Source of the DNA: Todiramphus chloris collaris
Taxonomy: Eukaryota; Chordata; Aves; Coraciiformes; Alcedinidae
Direction of reading: 5' to 3'
Assembly (NCBI GenBank): GCA_025345505.1
Contig: JANVCC010000064.1
Location: 4,449,693 to 4,513,692 of the forward strand
DNA: 64,000 bases
Shown here: piece after piece, positions 10,384 through 23,593 of the stretch
Layout of the letters: every line of letters begins with the position of its first letter
Numbering within the stretch: position 1 is the stretch's first letter
Position numbers and translations under genes: made by a program
The notes under the pieces: generated by a model
What the model was told of the DNA's origin: nothing
The model's database searches: none
The model's input: the letters and a program-made list of their open reading frames with translations, nothing else

Positions 10384-13352
10384 GGAGCTTTGACGTTTCA
10401 GTTTCGTTCCAACAGAGAACAACCTCAGTACAAACACCTAAACCACGGGCAAGCCACTGTGTGCAATTAGGAACATCAGCTCTTCCATGGAAAACATCCC
10501 TCAGCAAGACTCCTGTCCTACAGCACAGCCGAAACACAAAGCAAAGCTCCTTTCCCTGGGGGGGCCACGGAGCCCCGGTTCAAACATCCCTGGGAAGCAG
10601 GTGGCAGGACACACACTCAGCCCACACACTGCTTTCCTGTAGGTCGTCTATACGGGTGTAAGAAGAGCCAAGAGTAAAATAAGACTGAAGAGCATCTCCA
10701 GTGCCATTTCCTACTGGTCCACTGGCTCTCTCCCTGGTCTGAGGCAACTCAGACTCTGTCCGAGCTTTGCCAGAGTCAAAAATTCACCTGACAGGGGCAG
10801 AGCAGAGACAGACTTCATCTTGCAAATGTCTGGAGATCCCTAGGCAGCCAGGTAGGAGAAAGGGCAAGCCAGGCATCTACATCTTCCCAGTGCTATGCTG
10901 GGAAAGGACACAGGCACCACACGCTTTTAGCAATACTCTTATCTTTCCCTGGGCAGTGTGAGACCCGAGTACCTAGATGGCATTAAACCTTCAGCTCTTC
11001 AAACCTGCCTGTTTCTCCCTAAGCTGTGACGTTGCACATGCTGGAAGAAAAAAAATGGCTCACCAGGATCTCAGCTTTATAATGTGCCAAGGTCTGTGTT
11101 GAGAATGAGCTGCTCTAAGAAAGCCCTGCCCTGGAACCTCCTTCCACTCAGTGGGTCCCCCTCCACTGCAGAGAACAGCTGCTCAGAAAGACATCTTCCC
11201 CTCTTCCAAGCTGATGAGTTTTCCAGTTCTGCCACACTTTTTCACAGCTCTGTTTTGCTGAGTTTATACACTCAGAAATCTGCTTTCAGCTGTTTGGCTC
11301 ACAGCAACTGAACCTTCCTTGAAGCCAGGCAGTCGTGCAAAAGACCATTTTCTTTTGACAGAGATCAGATTTTTGGGTCTTTCCACACACACCTCCCCCC
11401 CCTCAAGACTGATCCTTTCCCACAAAATTTCTTTGTATCAAAACCACTTTGATGGAAAATTCTCAGCTCCCTCAGAAGAAAAGAAATCCAACAAGCACTA
11501 GCCCTTATTTGCTCCCAGTGAAGAATTACAGCTACCACTGAGTCTCTTTATACATGAAGGAAGTTCTAAAATATGAATCGGATCTGTGAACATATCAGAA
11601 GTCTAGAGGGAGAAAAAGCTCTTAAATGCATCAACCTGATCTCTGGGCTACAGAAAGAAGATTAATCTATTTATTTCACTTAAAGTCTCTGGCAGATTCC
11701 AGAGGAAAAAGAAAAGAAAACAAAGAACCCTCTACCAAATCAACCTGCAAGAAGTGGTTTATGGACAAAAAAAAAAACCTAGTTTTGCTTCTTTTTAAAG
11801 CTGCCAAAACTGTAAGTGAAATAAATAGATTAATCTGCCATCTATCACCCAAAGAACGTATTGATACATACAAGCTCAAAAAGCCCGTACTTCGAGGGAG
11901 CAATTTGTGAATGGCAGAAGCTGATGTTCCTAAGACTGACTTTGTATATTTTAATGCAGCGAGAATTTTGGGGTGTGCATTTAGAAGATAGCAAGCATGT
12001 GCACTGGAAAGGAGGTGAGGAAGAGGGCAGATGCCAAGCTAAGAACACGCACAGGAAAGCACAGGGGTGCTAGGCTTGAGAGCAGGCAGAGGAGAAAAGT
12101 CTGCACAAGAGAACAAGGCAATCTGCACAACCAAAGGCACATGCAGAGTACAGCTGCACACAACAAGCAGAAGCAAAAGGGAGCTGCTGGTGTAACGGAG
12201 TGGCTTGTAGAAAGAGTTTTGCACAGGAAAGCAGCACCAAAGCGCAAACTGGTACCCGATACTGCATTTAAAAGGCATTAATTTGCATGAGACAAAGCTT
12301 TTAATCCTGCTTGTAGCATAAGTGACACACACACAAAAAAATAAAAAGATTTCAGAACAGAAACCTGTGTGTTTGATTAACAGTTTAACACCAAAGAGCA
12401 TCCAATTAGAGGTGCTGCGCTACTGTGTTACCAAGATGAAACATCCAAGTCCCAGAGGGATGCAGGAGAATAAGCAGCTCTGGCATTTTTCCCCTGCTCG
12501 TTGCAGCAACACGCCAAATCTCACAGCAGCAAAGTGAGGGGAGTCCTGGCCACATGAGAAATCCCTCCCAGACAAGGGCATGTGTGCAATGTTTCGGGGG
12601 AGGCAGGTCACTGGGTCACTGCAGAGGATGGGGTCTGGGGGAATTGGCTTGTCATTTAATCCAACAGAGATTTCCATAAAGAGCTCACTGGGAAATGAGC
12701 CCTCACCTCTCTGGCTCAGGAGGAGAACCCTTGTAGGGGTGATGGTGACAGGGCAGAAGAGTGACAACATTTGCCAACAAAAGGAAACTTCTTATTAGGG
12801 CTGTCGATACGTTAATGGGCAGAAGACCAGAGAAATCTTCACACGCACATCCTTGACAAAAAGCTGCTCAGGCTTTTCCCTTCATGACAGCACAGAAAAT
12901 TCAGTAAGAGACATGACTTCTCTTCACAGTCTTGGCTCTGGCATCTCTCAATTTCTCAGCAGCCTCTCCTCTCTGTCTCATGGCCTTTAATATATTTATT
13001 CTAAGACTTGAAGAGTCATTTGTGTAACAGGGAATACAGGCACAGAGCAGCTCGCCTGATGATAAAAGTACTTTTGAACAAAGCACCACTCAAGTTTCAT
13101 AAGCCTCAAGATAACTGCTCTGTATCTGACTTATCCTTTGTTTCTCAAACATCTGGCCCCTTTGCTTCAGATAAGGCCACAACATACCCCATTCTTGGAG
13201 AGCTCGGGGCTTCACACGTGGTTTTGTCCATGTTATTTACCATCTCTCCCTTCAGCAAGCCAAATGCCATCAGCCCTCTCGCTCGCGTAGACCTCGCCCA
13301 GACACAGCCACTCCTGCGAGAGATCCAAGCTCTTCTACACTAAAGGCCAGCA

Positions 13353-13390
13353 GAGATCTCTAGAAGGGGATCTCTAGATCTCTAGAGGGG
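13353..13390. repeat. Short self-complementary repeat of gatctctaga units
   Basis: The phrases agatctctaga, gatctctaga and gatctctaga follow each other within 38 bp. Each holds the palindromes agatct and/or tctaga, so the stretch can fold on itself. It is a local simple repeat with no known function. Confidence 0.7.
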
Positions 13391-16300
13391 ACTTGCACTC
13401 AAGAATTCCCATGGAAACTATTCCGAGGAAAGCCCTGAGGAAAAGCCCCATGGCCACTGAAGCATTTCACTGTTGATTCGAACGGAGCCTGCGTTTCACC
13501 ATCACTGTGATGAGTTCAGCAAGGGAGAAACCTCTCAGACACCTAGGGGGCCTTTACTCCATTCTTACCCAAGCACGAGCATTCCCTTCCTATCTGCAGT
13601 GTGATGCAAACAGAACAACAGTTGCAGACTTCATCCAGGGGTTGGATGTGTAGCAAGCCAAGATCACTTGGCTTCATTACCAAAGCACAGCACACAGGCC
13701 TGCAAAGGCACAGGGCACTGCCTCCGAGTGAAAAACAAATTTACGCACAGAACAAATTCATTGTGACCACCTTGCCTTTCTGTTGTTCCAAGCTGGCTAT
13801 AATCAGGCTGTCTCCGCTCCTGACTTAGCAGCGTTCTCCAAACTGCTCCCAGAGCACCCATCCTCATCAGCGATAACCAATTTACAAACTGAGCAAGGAA
13901 CAACCTTTTCCAGAGTTGGCTTTTCAGTTGTTCTCATCACTGGCTTAACATCAATTCCAGTTAAATGAGGAAAGTACAAAGGGACTAAGTTATGCCCACT
14001 CTGAGCGCTCTGAAAACCCTGATCGCATCATTCTCTTCCAGCTATAAGCATAAATTGTGCTCATTAAGCAGCCTTAGCCTAACTTCGGATGGATTATAGG
14101 TCAAGACGCAAACATAAAAATCCAGCACCATATTCTAATGCAGCTGTTATCCTTAAGCCAAAATTCACAACCTGCCTGGCCCAGATGAGCCAAGAGGACT
14201 CAGACATTTGACATCCTGAATTTGTCCTTTCTGATCCAGACGCTTCTGGGTTGGTCTTAATACCAGAGAAAGTGAGGCTTATGCAGTTGTGCTTTCCATA
14301 CCCGTTGATGCGCCCATCCCTAATCAACCTGGAATATGATAGCCAGCTTCCAACCAAATTTCATGGGGATGCAGACTCGTGAAACTATTAGCTTCTATGA
14401 GTTCCATGAAATAATAGTCTAGTAGAGGAGAGAAAGATTTCTCCGCAGAGGAAAGGACTCCAAGTTTAGCTCAACTCCCATTAGACACCAAGGAACCCAC
14501 AAGGGAAAGATGCCCCAAACGTAGGGAAAATCATCAATTAGAGCCTACTGAACCCAGCCGAGAGACACAAACTGTACGCCAGGCTGCCTTAACTCCCCAG
14601 CTCACAAGAACCGCTTGGGTTTTCTCCCCGCACCCTCTGGGATTCACTCGAGCTCAGTTACGCTCCAAGCAGAAGTTCTGAGCGGCCGTGATTCAGCACA
14701 ACTCATTTTGAACCAGTTTTGAGCCCAGCAGGCTTCCAACTATTCCAGCTGCCCAGTAGCCATCAGCCCAGCTCGCTGTTGCCAACAGCTGTCAAATGGC
14801 AGCCTGGCAGCCTCTGCGTCTTCTCCCGTCCCCAGAAGAAGAGCTATTAATGCTAAACTCCTCATTTCTCCTTTCCAAAAGTAGCTTTGATAGTGGGGAC
14901 AGATAACACCGAGCATTGTGAAGGGGAAAGAAGGCGGTCGCGCGGACTTCCAGGCTGAGCTCTTCCCCCAGCCCCACATGGAGCAGCTCTTCCTCCCCTT
15001 CATCTCTCAGCCTGCTTTGCCAGAAGTTAAATCACTAGTGCTAGGGGGTCATTTTCCCTCTGCCACCCCCAACAGATGCTGTTGCTTAAACCAAAAGAAA
15101 AAAAATAACCCTCAAAGAGCAAGTGCAGTGAAATGGTGACCCCAGTGTGCCGATGCCATCGCCGACGGAACAAGGACGGCCCCGCTGTGTGCAAATAGAC
15201 CCTTAAATTAAAACCAAAACCAACTGCCAGCACCTCGGTTGCTGCTTGCGACAAGAACAGCCCCTGCCCTGAAGGCACATCGCTTCGGAAGCTCTCTGCA
15301 TCCACCACTCTGCTGCCTGCACCAAAGGGCTCTCCCAGTGCCGAGGCGCTGAGCGACTGGAGGAGGTTACTGCACACCTGGATTTCAGCCACGGAGCCCA
15401 GTGTTGATTCAGCCGTGCCTGTCCTTTCTGCCCTGGCTCCTACTGGCAACTCAGCACCCCCTCCTCCCACCCCCATGGCCACCAATGCCACCTTCTTGTC
15501 AACTATCTGCCAAACATCCGTCCTCTTAAGCGAGAAACGAGCACCTGCCCTCTCCTTCTATAGGATGCAGCCCCTGCGAATGGATCCCACTGGTTTTTGC
15601 ACCTCACCTTTTTATCTAAGCTGGTTATGGTTTCCCCACTCCCTTTGCTATGAACTCCCTCGGCTGTGTTTATGCTCAGAGCATCCCTGCAGAGGAGGGC
15701 AGTGCTGTTCTCCCACAGAGGCTGGCACACCAGATGGGGCACAGCCACTCTCTGGTAGGGCACGTGCAGCCCCTACAAAGCCCCACGCAGCCAAATCAAC
15801 ATCAGGACCACTTGCACCCTTGGGAGGGATGGTGGGAACAGACACAGCAGGGAAAAGCACCCCAAAGCTTAACGGGAAATACCTGATGGAACACAACCCA
15901 CGGGCTGTAGCAAACCAGGCAAGGCTCCCTGTTTCCTGGAAACACTGCCACTTCTGACTACCCTGGGCTCTGGTGGAGCACAACAGTCAGAAATGGCAAG
16001 AGACCTGCAGAAGTGAGAGCAGCCCTGAGCAGAAACTTGAAATCTCTGCCCTTCAGGGCATCTTAGGCCATTCTGTCCAGCCAAAACCATTTCCTGATCT
16101 CAACCTTGTCAGCTGTGGCCACCTTCCCTCCAGCCTCAGCTCAGCAGAAGCTCATCCAGGACTGGCTGTGCACAGAGGGAGGGCTGGGTGGTGAGACCTG
16201 TGTCAGGGGACACTGTCCAGCTCCCAAGATGCCTGCAGTTTCCTGCAACACCACTGGGTTACCCTCCCAGAGGGATGCATGTGAAGGTGGAGAGGAGCAT

Positions 16301-16939
16301 CTCAAAATGGCATGTCTGGGGAAGGAAGGAAGGAGTTGAAAACACTGAGCATTCAGATCTTGAAAATGCCACATTTCTGCCTAAGAGTGAGCAGGCTGGA
16401 GACAGGAGAGGAGCATCCAGATTCCAGGGAAAGAATAGACAGTCTCCAGCTACGTGAATTTATGTCAACCTGGAGACCAGACAAAGAGCCATTAATTCCT
16501 GAGCTGTCAAAGTAAGAATTGGCTGAGTGACAACTTCAGCATTATGACTTCAATGGACCATCTCCCCAGGGTGCCAGAGGGAAGATGCTCTTTCTGGCTC
16601 TGCTGTCCAAAACACCAAGACAGATCCAAATCAACAGCAGCCCAGTGTCCTCCCGCTAACGGCCAGGAGCCCCCTGCATCCTGATTGCCTTGTGAAGCCT
16701 GATGAAGAGAGCTTCCTGGCAGCACTGAGCTCTCTGCTTTTCTTTCTCCCTCCTCCTCGCAGCTCCCTGGCCCTCTCTCGCTGCCACTCACGCAGGAATT
16801 GGTCTCTGGGGAGGGTGGGGGGCACAGGATTTTTAAATCCCTCTTTCTGAGCTGACAGCAGCCTTTCAGCCCAAGAACAGCTCAAAACGCTTGTGAAGAG
16901 AGATATTTTTATGAGAGCTCACCCTCCCCAAAATCCTTC

Positions 16940-17560
16940 CAAGCTCCTTTTCTTAGGCACTTTGAAATAATTAAAGTCTTCCATCAAATTATACTGAAGA
17001 TCTCTATGAAAAGCCTTTAATTTCCATTCATTTAATGTAACTCCATCCACCAGATGAACTCTGTGGGGGGCTTTTTTGTTTTGGGTTTTTCTATTCCCAT
17101 CTCTTTTTTTCCTTTTTTTTTCCCCCTCCTCCTAAAATATCACGCTGGGAAACTTTAATTTGATTTTAGCCTGACTAGAATTTTGGGCTGTGCCACATCC
17201 TGTCAGCCCATCAGAGCTGCAGTGGTAATCTCGAGCTCTCTTTAACTTCGATGCGTCGCATTTAATCAGCTCATGGTCGGCAGCAGCAATCTCTGCGTGT
17301 ACTTTAGGCGTGCGAGTAAAGCTTCCAAGTTAGCAAGAAACCTAAAGAGCATCAGCATCTCCCCGATCCATTACTCCCTCCTACAGGCACGCTCAAAATA
17401 CCAAGAAGCGGTCCGGCGAGCGGAGGCTTACAGCAGGGAAGGGAAGGTTTCATATTTTATCTAAATAGGGGAGATTGCCAAGTTGACCTTTAGCTCGCAA
17501 AAAATAAACGGCAGGGATTTTCTGCAGGGCAGAAATAGCAATTTCCAGCCCGGTGACTTT
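16940..17560. promoter_or_regulatory. Candidate conserved noncoding / enhancer-like block
   Basis: The block is dense in TAAT/ATTA homeodomain-type cores (aaataattaaag, caaattatac, cctttaatttcc, catttaatg, ctttaatttgatt, gcatttaatcag) and has a pyrimidine tract at 17066-17136. It runs straight into the CpG cluster at 17613-17715. There are no repeats in it and no coding frame. Regulatory function is inferred from composition only. Confidence 0.28.
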
Positions 17561-17612
17561 TTCAACTGATAAACTCCTTAATGAACAAGAAGTTTCCCAA
17601 AAGAGAGCCAAT

Positions 17613-17715
17613 ATCCCCTCCCGAGCGACTATCGGCGGGCGCCGGACGAGCGGTGCCAACGCCGCAGATCAGAGCGAAACCGCAGGAGCCGGGCAGGGCA
17701 GCGCGAGCTCCTGCC
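17613..17715. promoter_or_regulatory. Dense CpG cluster, candidate alternative promoter
   Basis: About 15 CpG dinucleotides occur in roughly 100 bp (ccgagcgactatcggcgggcg and on), against a CpG-poor background. A GGCGGGCG motif resembles an Sp/KLF site. It is small compared with a typical vertebrate promoter island. No TATA box or assured exon is attached; on the minus strand a weak donor (CT|GTAAGC) lies near 17430. Confidence 0.35.
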
Positions 17716-17849
17716 CAGTGCAGTGGGAGTTTCCCTGCTTTTTCTGTCTTTCTGCAGAGTCCTCTTCCCACTGGTGCCCCTCCTTGATAGGTACCCGGCT
17801 GCCTCATGGCCAAAAACGTTCACCCTGGCACTAGGGTAGAAGCAGGGGT

Positions 17850-17960
17850 GTTATACAAAGGAGAGAAACCGAGGCTCAAATCAAACCAAGCGAGATGCCC
17901 ACGGCCACCCTACACACTGCACGGCAAAGAAGACCACCGAGAGAACCAAACCCAGGCTGG
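17850..17960 (-). mobile_element. MIR-like ancient SINE relic
   Basis: The + strand reads ttatacaaaggagagaaaccgaggctca, then tgcccacggcca and ccaaacccaggctgg. These correspond to the antisense MIR/CORE blocks (tttacagatgaggaaactgaggc, tgcccaaggtca, aacccaggctc). It is diverged, as expected for an element far older than the CR1 copies here. Confidence 0.6.
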
Positions 17961-19734
17961 GCACTGAGAAAGATGCCCATCTTTAACACATATGCTCCAG
18001 GGAGGGTGGCACAGCATTAGCTGCAGCCAAAGAGGAGGGCGAGAGCCAGGTACGCACTTGGGTTGGTGAGAAATGGCTTATTGGATCCACGCAGGGGAAG
18101 ATAAAATTAAAAAACCACAAGCTGCAAGAAACAGGCTTCAAGATTGAGAGCCAGAGGGCAGGGAACAGAGCAAAGGCAGAGGGACACAAAGCTGGTTTGC
18201 ACCTTAGCAGAGGAACCAGAAAGGAATACAGATGCGTTTCAGGAACAGGCTGTGTGTTGGGACGCTCTGAAGTAACTCATCCCTTACATTTGGTTTGACC
18301 ATACCAATCCGAGGATTATCCCAGAGCCAGAAATAAGAAAAGGGATGCCTGAGTGCCTGCTGTCACTTCCTAGCGAAGAACAAGACCAGAGAGCACTGCA
18401 CGCAGAGACGTGACCCTACAGGGAGCAGGAGGCTGTGTCCCACAACAGCCACAGGGCTCACCCTTGTCCAGGGCTTTTTGCAGTGCTGCAAAAGCTTTCA
18501 CACACACACACAGAGCCCTAGAAGTCTAACACCTCTGCCCAGGCCTTGTGAACAATTTAGGAGAGTTAACACACTGGCATGTGGTATCACAGCAGCAGCT
18601 CAGCAGTAGGAAGATGATGATGATGAACTTGTGTTTGATTTTTGTCACCGCAAGCAGACAGCAGATGCTGGGTTAAGAGTGCTTTATGGGATCTCATGGA
18701 AGCTAACAGAAAAGCAAGCAAGTATGCATGAAGAAGAAGTAGAAGCTTGCTGACCTTCCAGAACACAGGGCTCGAGTTAGTAATCAAAGCACCAAAGTCC
18801 AAGGGCTGGAAAAGGCAATGGCTCCTATGAAGCAAAGCATGACACTGTATCAGGACACCAAGACTTCATCTCCATTTCTGCTACTTGGTTAAACTACTTT
18901 CTCTCAATACATTAATTTTACCACCTGTACCTAGTGAGAATAATGTTCCAGACCTCTTCAGTGAAGGGCTGTGAGGTCTCAGGATGAAAAGTGTTCTGTA
19001 AGACTCATATATCATCATTAGCTCTGGCCAGGAATAACCTGCAGGCTGGAAATGTGGAGCAGCATTTTTCCAGCTGCATTTGGAATGCGTCTCCCTCCCT
19101 CCAACCCCAGTAAACCCACACCCTGATGCTCTGCCTAGCTGGGCTTTGTCATTTATTTGAGCTACAGCAGCACTCCACATTACATTCTCAAGGCTCCTGA
19201 TAAAATCCCTGTCCCCCAATACTATGCTCCTGACATCCAAACCAGGGCTGTTGCCCTGCACAGCAAACCGAAGTCACGAAGGTCACATGAAATAGAGCCC
19301 AGTCCTCACAACACAGGGCTGTGCTCACATCAGCACTTCACACCTTCAGTTTTCAGCCAGCACCCACAGGAAATACTAACACTTAGTAAAATGAGAAGGC
19401 CAGCATCTTTTAAACAGCATCCTCATCTCCAGGGAATTTCGTAAGGCTTTTTGTCCTGCAAGGCAGTCAGCTCAGCCATCCCTGCTCCCCTCCACGGTGG
19501 GACAGGACATAGGAGAGTCACTCCAGTAGTTCATTGTAGACACAAAGCAAACAGGTTACGCAAGGCGACTTTCTTCTGCAGAGCTGCTCCCTCTCACACC
19601 AAACCAAAGCAGTCGGCAGTGATTTACCAGTTCAAGCGATTCTAATAATTCTCCCACTGACAGCTCGGGACAGGCAGCACAGAGCTGGTATTGTCAGGTC
19701 ACCGCTCTGCCTCTGAGCATCAGCCAGAGCAGTG

Positions 19735-19930
19735 CTGGGATGAAGGTAATTAACGACGTGGTAACTAATCTGTTTAGTCATCCGCTGTGTCTACAATTCA
19801 TTTCTGCTGTGTGTAAATAGAGCACGGAAGCTCAGCAGTAGCCGCTGTCAAGTAGTGTGCAGATTTGCTGGCATTTAGAGAGGAGCCTAAATAGCCCTCT
19901 CTAAACAGCCGTGTCCAAATAAACCAGCTA
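19735..19930. promoter_or_regulatory. Candidate regulatory block with AT-rich MEF2-like motifs
   Basis: The phrases tgtaaatag, cctaaatagcc, tctctaaacag and ccaaataaacc lie within about 120 bp of ggtaattaacg. They resemble MEF2 and forkhead/homeodomain sites. No repeat or coding frame is present. Function is a composition-based guess. Confidence 0.22.
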
Positions 19931-20029
19931 CTTGCCACCAGCAAGAGTCAGCAGGCGACGGATACAACGACCCATCTCAGCCCAGCTTCACACACTGCTT
20001 CTCCTCAGGACAATCGCCCATCCTCGCTT

Positions 20030-20115
20030 TGCAGAAGGGAAAACCGAGACCCAAAGAGAATTTGTCCAGAATCACACAGCGAGACAGGACCCTGAACTGA
20101 GATCTCACTGCGAGC
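20030..20115 (-). mobile_element. MIR-like ancient SINE relic
   Basis: The + strand carries ttgcagaagggaaaaccgag, then acccaaagagaatttgtcc and agaatcacacagcgagacagg. These match the order of the antisense MIR core (tttacagatgaggaaactgag, gagaggttaagtaacttgccc, aaggtcacacagc). The fragment is short and diverged. Confidence 0.65.
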
Positions 20116-23100
20116 CCCAAAACATCCCATCATCCCACTAAAACAGACAGACACACACCCCACTGCTGACAACACTTCATGAAATGCAGCTAGCCAACTT
20201 CTTTCCATTTTGGACCTCCCGGTACCTGGACTCTGTAGGAGACCAGAAAGTCCAAGGAAAAAAAACATAAAACAAATGGAAAAATCATCAGTGCATCCAG
20301 CCATGATTTGGGTTTAGCAGTAGCTGATCCACTTGCCAGCTGTGGGCAAGGACAAAGAGGATCTAGTGCCCTAGATGCCCCACCAAACCGTGCCTCGGAT
20401 TTTCCCGTGCTTACGAGAAGAGGCACGAGTCCCCTGGTTGCATTCCCATTTTTGGCTCTGCATGGAGCCGGAAGGGACAAAATCACACCTCAGCAGTCTG
20501 CAGGGGAATCCGCTTCCCAGGAAATCCACTGCTAGAAAGAACAGATGCTTCTCCAAGGGTTCCCAGCTCAGTTTGGTAGACCCAAGGGGCGGACGTTCGT
20601 AGACTAACAGCCAGGGAAATTTTGGCAACGCCTCTAAAAATGCCTCATGGAGTTTTCAGGGTTCACCCATCAGCAATGTCTGACACAGCAACCGAGATTA
20701 AAACTGTGTGGGTGGGTACATGTTTGTGCCTGCTAGTGAGCCTGTAAAAGATAACACACACAGTGTGATAGCTTGCTCTATTGAATTGGGACTCCAGAAA
20801 TCCGTTTTTAGCTCTGCAACTGCCCTGTTCCCTATCCTTAAACTCTCTCTTCTTCCCACTGCTTTTCCCTCTGTAGAACTGGAACTATTCCCTGCTAGGT
20901 CTTCTTGCCGTGGCACTGCATGAGTCTATCCAAATGAGCGTCAAAAACAACACCTCAGTTATGTCAGACACTTGCCTGGAAATCCCAGCATGGATTCAAA
21001 GGTTGCTTGTAACGACTCCTTACCAGCTACATGGAGAGAAGATGCCTTCAGCTCTTTCTCAGAGAGCGCAGCGACATCTGCATATGCTGACAAGGTCATA
21101 CCTCCCTTTGTAAGGAGATTTGAGAGCTGGAGCCAAGAAGCACCAGAGGAAAATGAAATACCACTTTACAGAACCAAAGCAACAACAAAAAGAGGGCAAG
21201 CTTCTCATATACACACACACAGAGCTCAGCTTCAATGTGAAAAACCTATTTGTTTGTAGAGCGTGGGCTTGTAGAAGCTTGATTTGACAAGAGGCAAGGC
21301 ACGCTGGCCCTGGGCCAGCAAAATATTTGGGCTCCATCAGAAATTTCGCTTCTCTGCCTGGCTCTTGGGCTATTCTTTTGAAAGGTGGGGGGCATCCAGG
21401 CATTTGCCTGGGTGGGAATCGCAGGGTTTCACACCAAAATACACAAAACCGCCAAGATTGGGTTGGCTTCAGCCCGCACGTGCCCTTGCAGCACACAGGC
21501 AGAAGACTTCAGAACAGCTAAAAACGCCCTGGGAAGTTACCGGTCTCCTGAGACTCCATTCAGATGCTCTCTTCTTCCCTGTCCACCTCTATTTCTATCA
21601 CCATTTTATTGTGAGCATTTGTGGTTTAATTTCTGCCTCTCCCCCCCCCCCCCCTTTTTTTTTTTTCATTCCCAGCCCCACTAAAAGCTGGCAGGTTTTT
21701 AAATCCCTGTGTATCTTGATGAGAGAAGAGCTGGAACGACTCCTTCGGGAACAATGGATTAGACTCTCCCGTAATGTGCCTACAAAGTCAACACCAAATC
21801 CTTCCTTTTTATGGGAATTCATTCAAAGCCTGTTGATCTGAGCCTTCATCCTCATCTTAACTGTCCCCAGGTCTGAATTTCTTTGATGAAGGTTTCTAAA
21901 ATGACATTGAGGTCTGTGCCCTTATCAGCTCAGTCAGCCAGCCCAGTCCCCCTGGCCTCCTCCTCGCCCCCAGCGCCGCTTCCAAAACGCTGTGCCCAGC
22001 TCCACGACAAAAACCACGCGCTGCTCCAGCTCCCCAAGTGGTCCCCTCCTCGAAGCCGTGCCTTTGCTCTCCAGCAACACTACTGCATCCAGCTCTTCAA
22101 GAAGGGACAGGATTGCTCACGACACAGATGCTGCTGGAGGAGGTGGGTGCAGCCGGGAGGAGGATGGAGGATGGAGAAGGGACTCACTCCCTGGGACTTG
22201 TTCCAAGCCATTACTAAGCTGAACCTAGCAACTCCTTATTACCCGAGTTATTGTTCTGGAAGCAACTCTTGCAGTCTGCTAAAGAGGTTGTACATAAGGG
22301 CTCATGCTTATGGATTATGACAGTCTGGATTTACTCTGCACTACTGCATCAAGGTGTGAAAGAGAAGCTTCCATACGCAAAGAGTGCTAAGAGCAGTCAC
22401 TTATGGCTCCTGCCTGACCATTCCAGCACACTTCAACTGCTGATGCAGTCATCAGATCATCCCATCTGATCTCAAGAGCACTGAGCCATGCAATCAGCAA
22501 TCTTTACAGGCTTTTGAGAGCTTCCAACCCGGCTAGCACATCACAGACGCTTGCAGAGCAGAGAAGGATGCCCACCAACTGTGCCAAAGAAAGAAGGCTG
22601 GGAAATCTGAACATGAGCAGCTGAGTAATTCAGGACCTTACATCTGCCCTTTTAAAATGGTTTCCCTTATAGGAAGTAATTATTATCTTCAAGGATATAG
22701 ATGGTAACCCAGCCTTGGCAGCTCCTGCACCATTTCCTTTTTCCAGTCCTCATAAACCAGCCCCAACCAGTTACCTGTTGTTCATGTTCCCAGATCTAAC
22801 AGGTTTTCCACAGGCCACCTCAGGTTACACACCAGATAAGCTGCTCTAACTGTGACAGTACAACCCTCCCTGGCAGCTGCCTCTCCAGCACCCTGCAGGA
22901 TGCAGATAAGGAAGGACACAGCCCCGTGACTCCCAAAAACTTGGGACCTGAGCACAAGAGGAGAGGCAAGCAGACAGACAGACATGCAACAGCGAGCACA
23001 AGGCAGCAGTGAGATCACCGAGATGACTGGGAGAAGCAATAGCCCCAGATTTATGTCCAGGTTTGAATGTCTGCTAGAGCAGAAGGTCAGGGGAACAACC

Positions 23101-23593
23101 CTGCCTGCCAGAGAAGAGCAGCAGTAAATCCTGCCTCCTACCACAGCTGGCCTGGAAATTACAGAAGAAGGGTAAAACTGTTCTATTACACAATCCTAAA
23201 CTGTTACATGATTTTTCCTGGTACCGTGACTCTAAATTTCAGATCTTTCTATATGGGACTAATGATAGCTGTAGCTGTATCTTTTGGGCTACATTACTAA
23301 TGGCAGATTCATTAGGCCCAAACAAGAAAGCCAATTAAGATACAGCCAAGCCACAGTAGGTTAAGATCATATGCACAACCACAGGACACTGCTCCTAAGG
23401 CAGGGAGACCGAGCCAAGCCAATCAGGCAGAATGTGCCATGAAGAAGCTCAAAGGGGTAGCAAGAACAGGAGAAAATATGTAAAGTTCTGAGGAAATAAA
23501 AAGACATTTTACACGTTTTAATAAATAAAGCACATTTCCATTCATCACCACTCAAAAAGTTGATAAATACATGCCAGCAGAAGCTAAACCATG
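20116..23593. other. Unique sequence, no gene seen
   Basis: There are no supportable exons. Notable only are the C14T12 tract at 21641-21666, a short (CAGA)n near 22972-22984 and polypyrimidine patches. The open frames here (up to 185 codons, 21284-21841) run through the C/T tract and look like chance frames. Confidence 0.5.
21641..21666. repeat. Homopyrimidine C14-T12 tract
   Basis: Fourteen C are followed directly by twelve T. The other strand is A12-G14. Such tracts are prone to slippage, triplex or G-quadruplex formation, and sequencing error. Confidence 0.95.

Larger units (their letters stand above)
4300..16939. other. Unique intronic or upstream sequence, no gene seen
   Basis: About 12.6 kb without a supportable exon, RNA gene or young transposable element. 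Many ATG-initiated frames of 60-180 codons occur by chance, have low-complexity Ser/Pro/His composition and match no family I know. Small repeats occur at 10322-10383 and 13353-13390. Pyrimidine-rich tracts occur around 6230 (CTCTT/CCTCT) and 7777-7845. Confidence 0.5.

Noticed and set aside
19625-19645. A tRNA-like phrase (agttcaagcgattct) as a tRNA gene
   Set aside because: No matching acceptor stem, D-arm or A-box at the right distance could be found.
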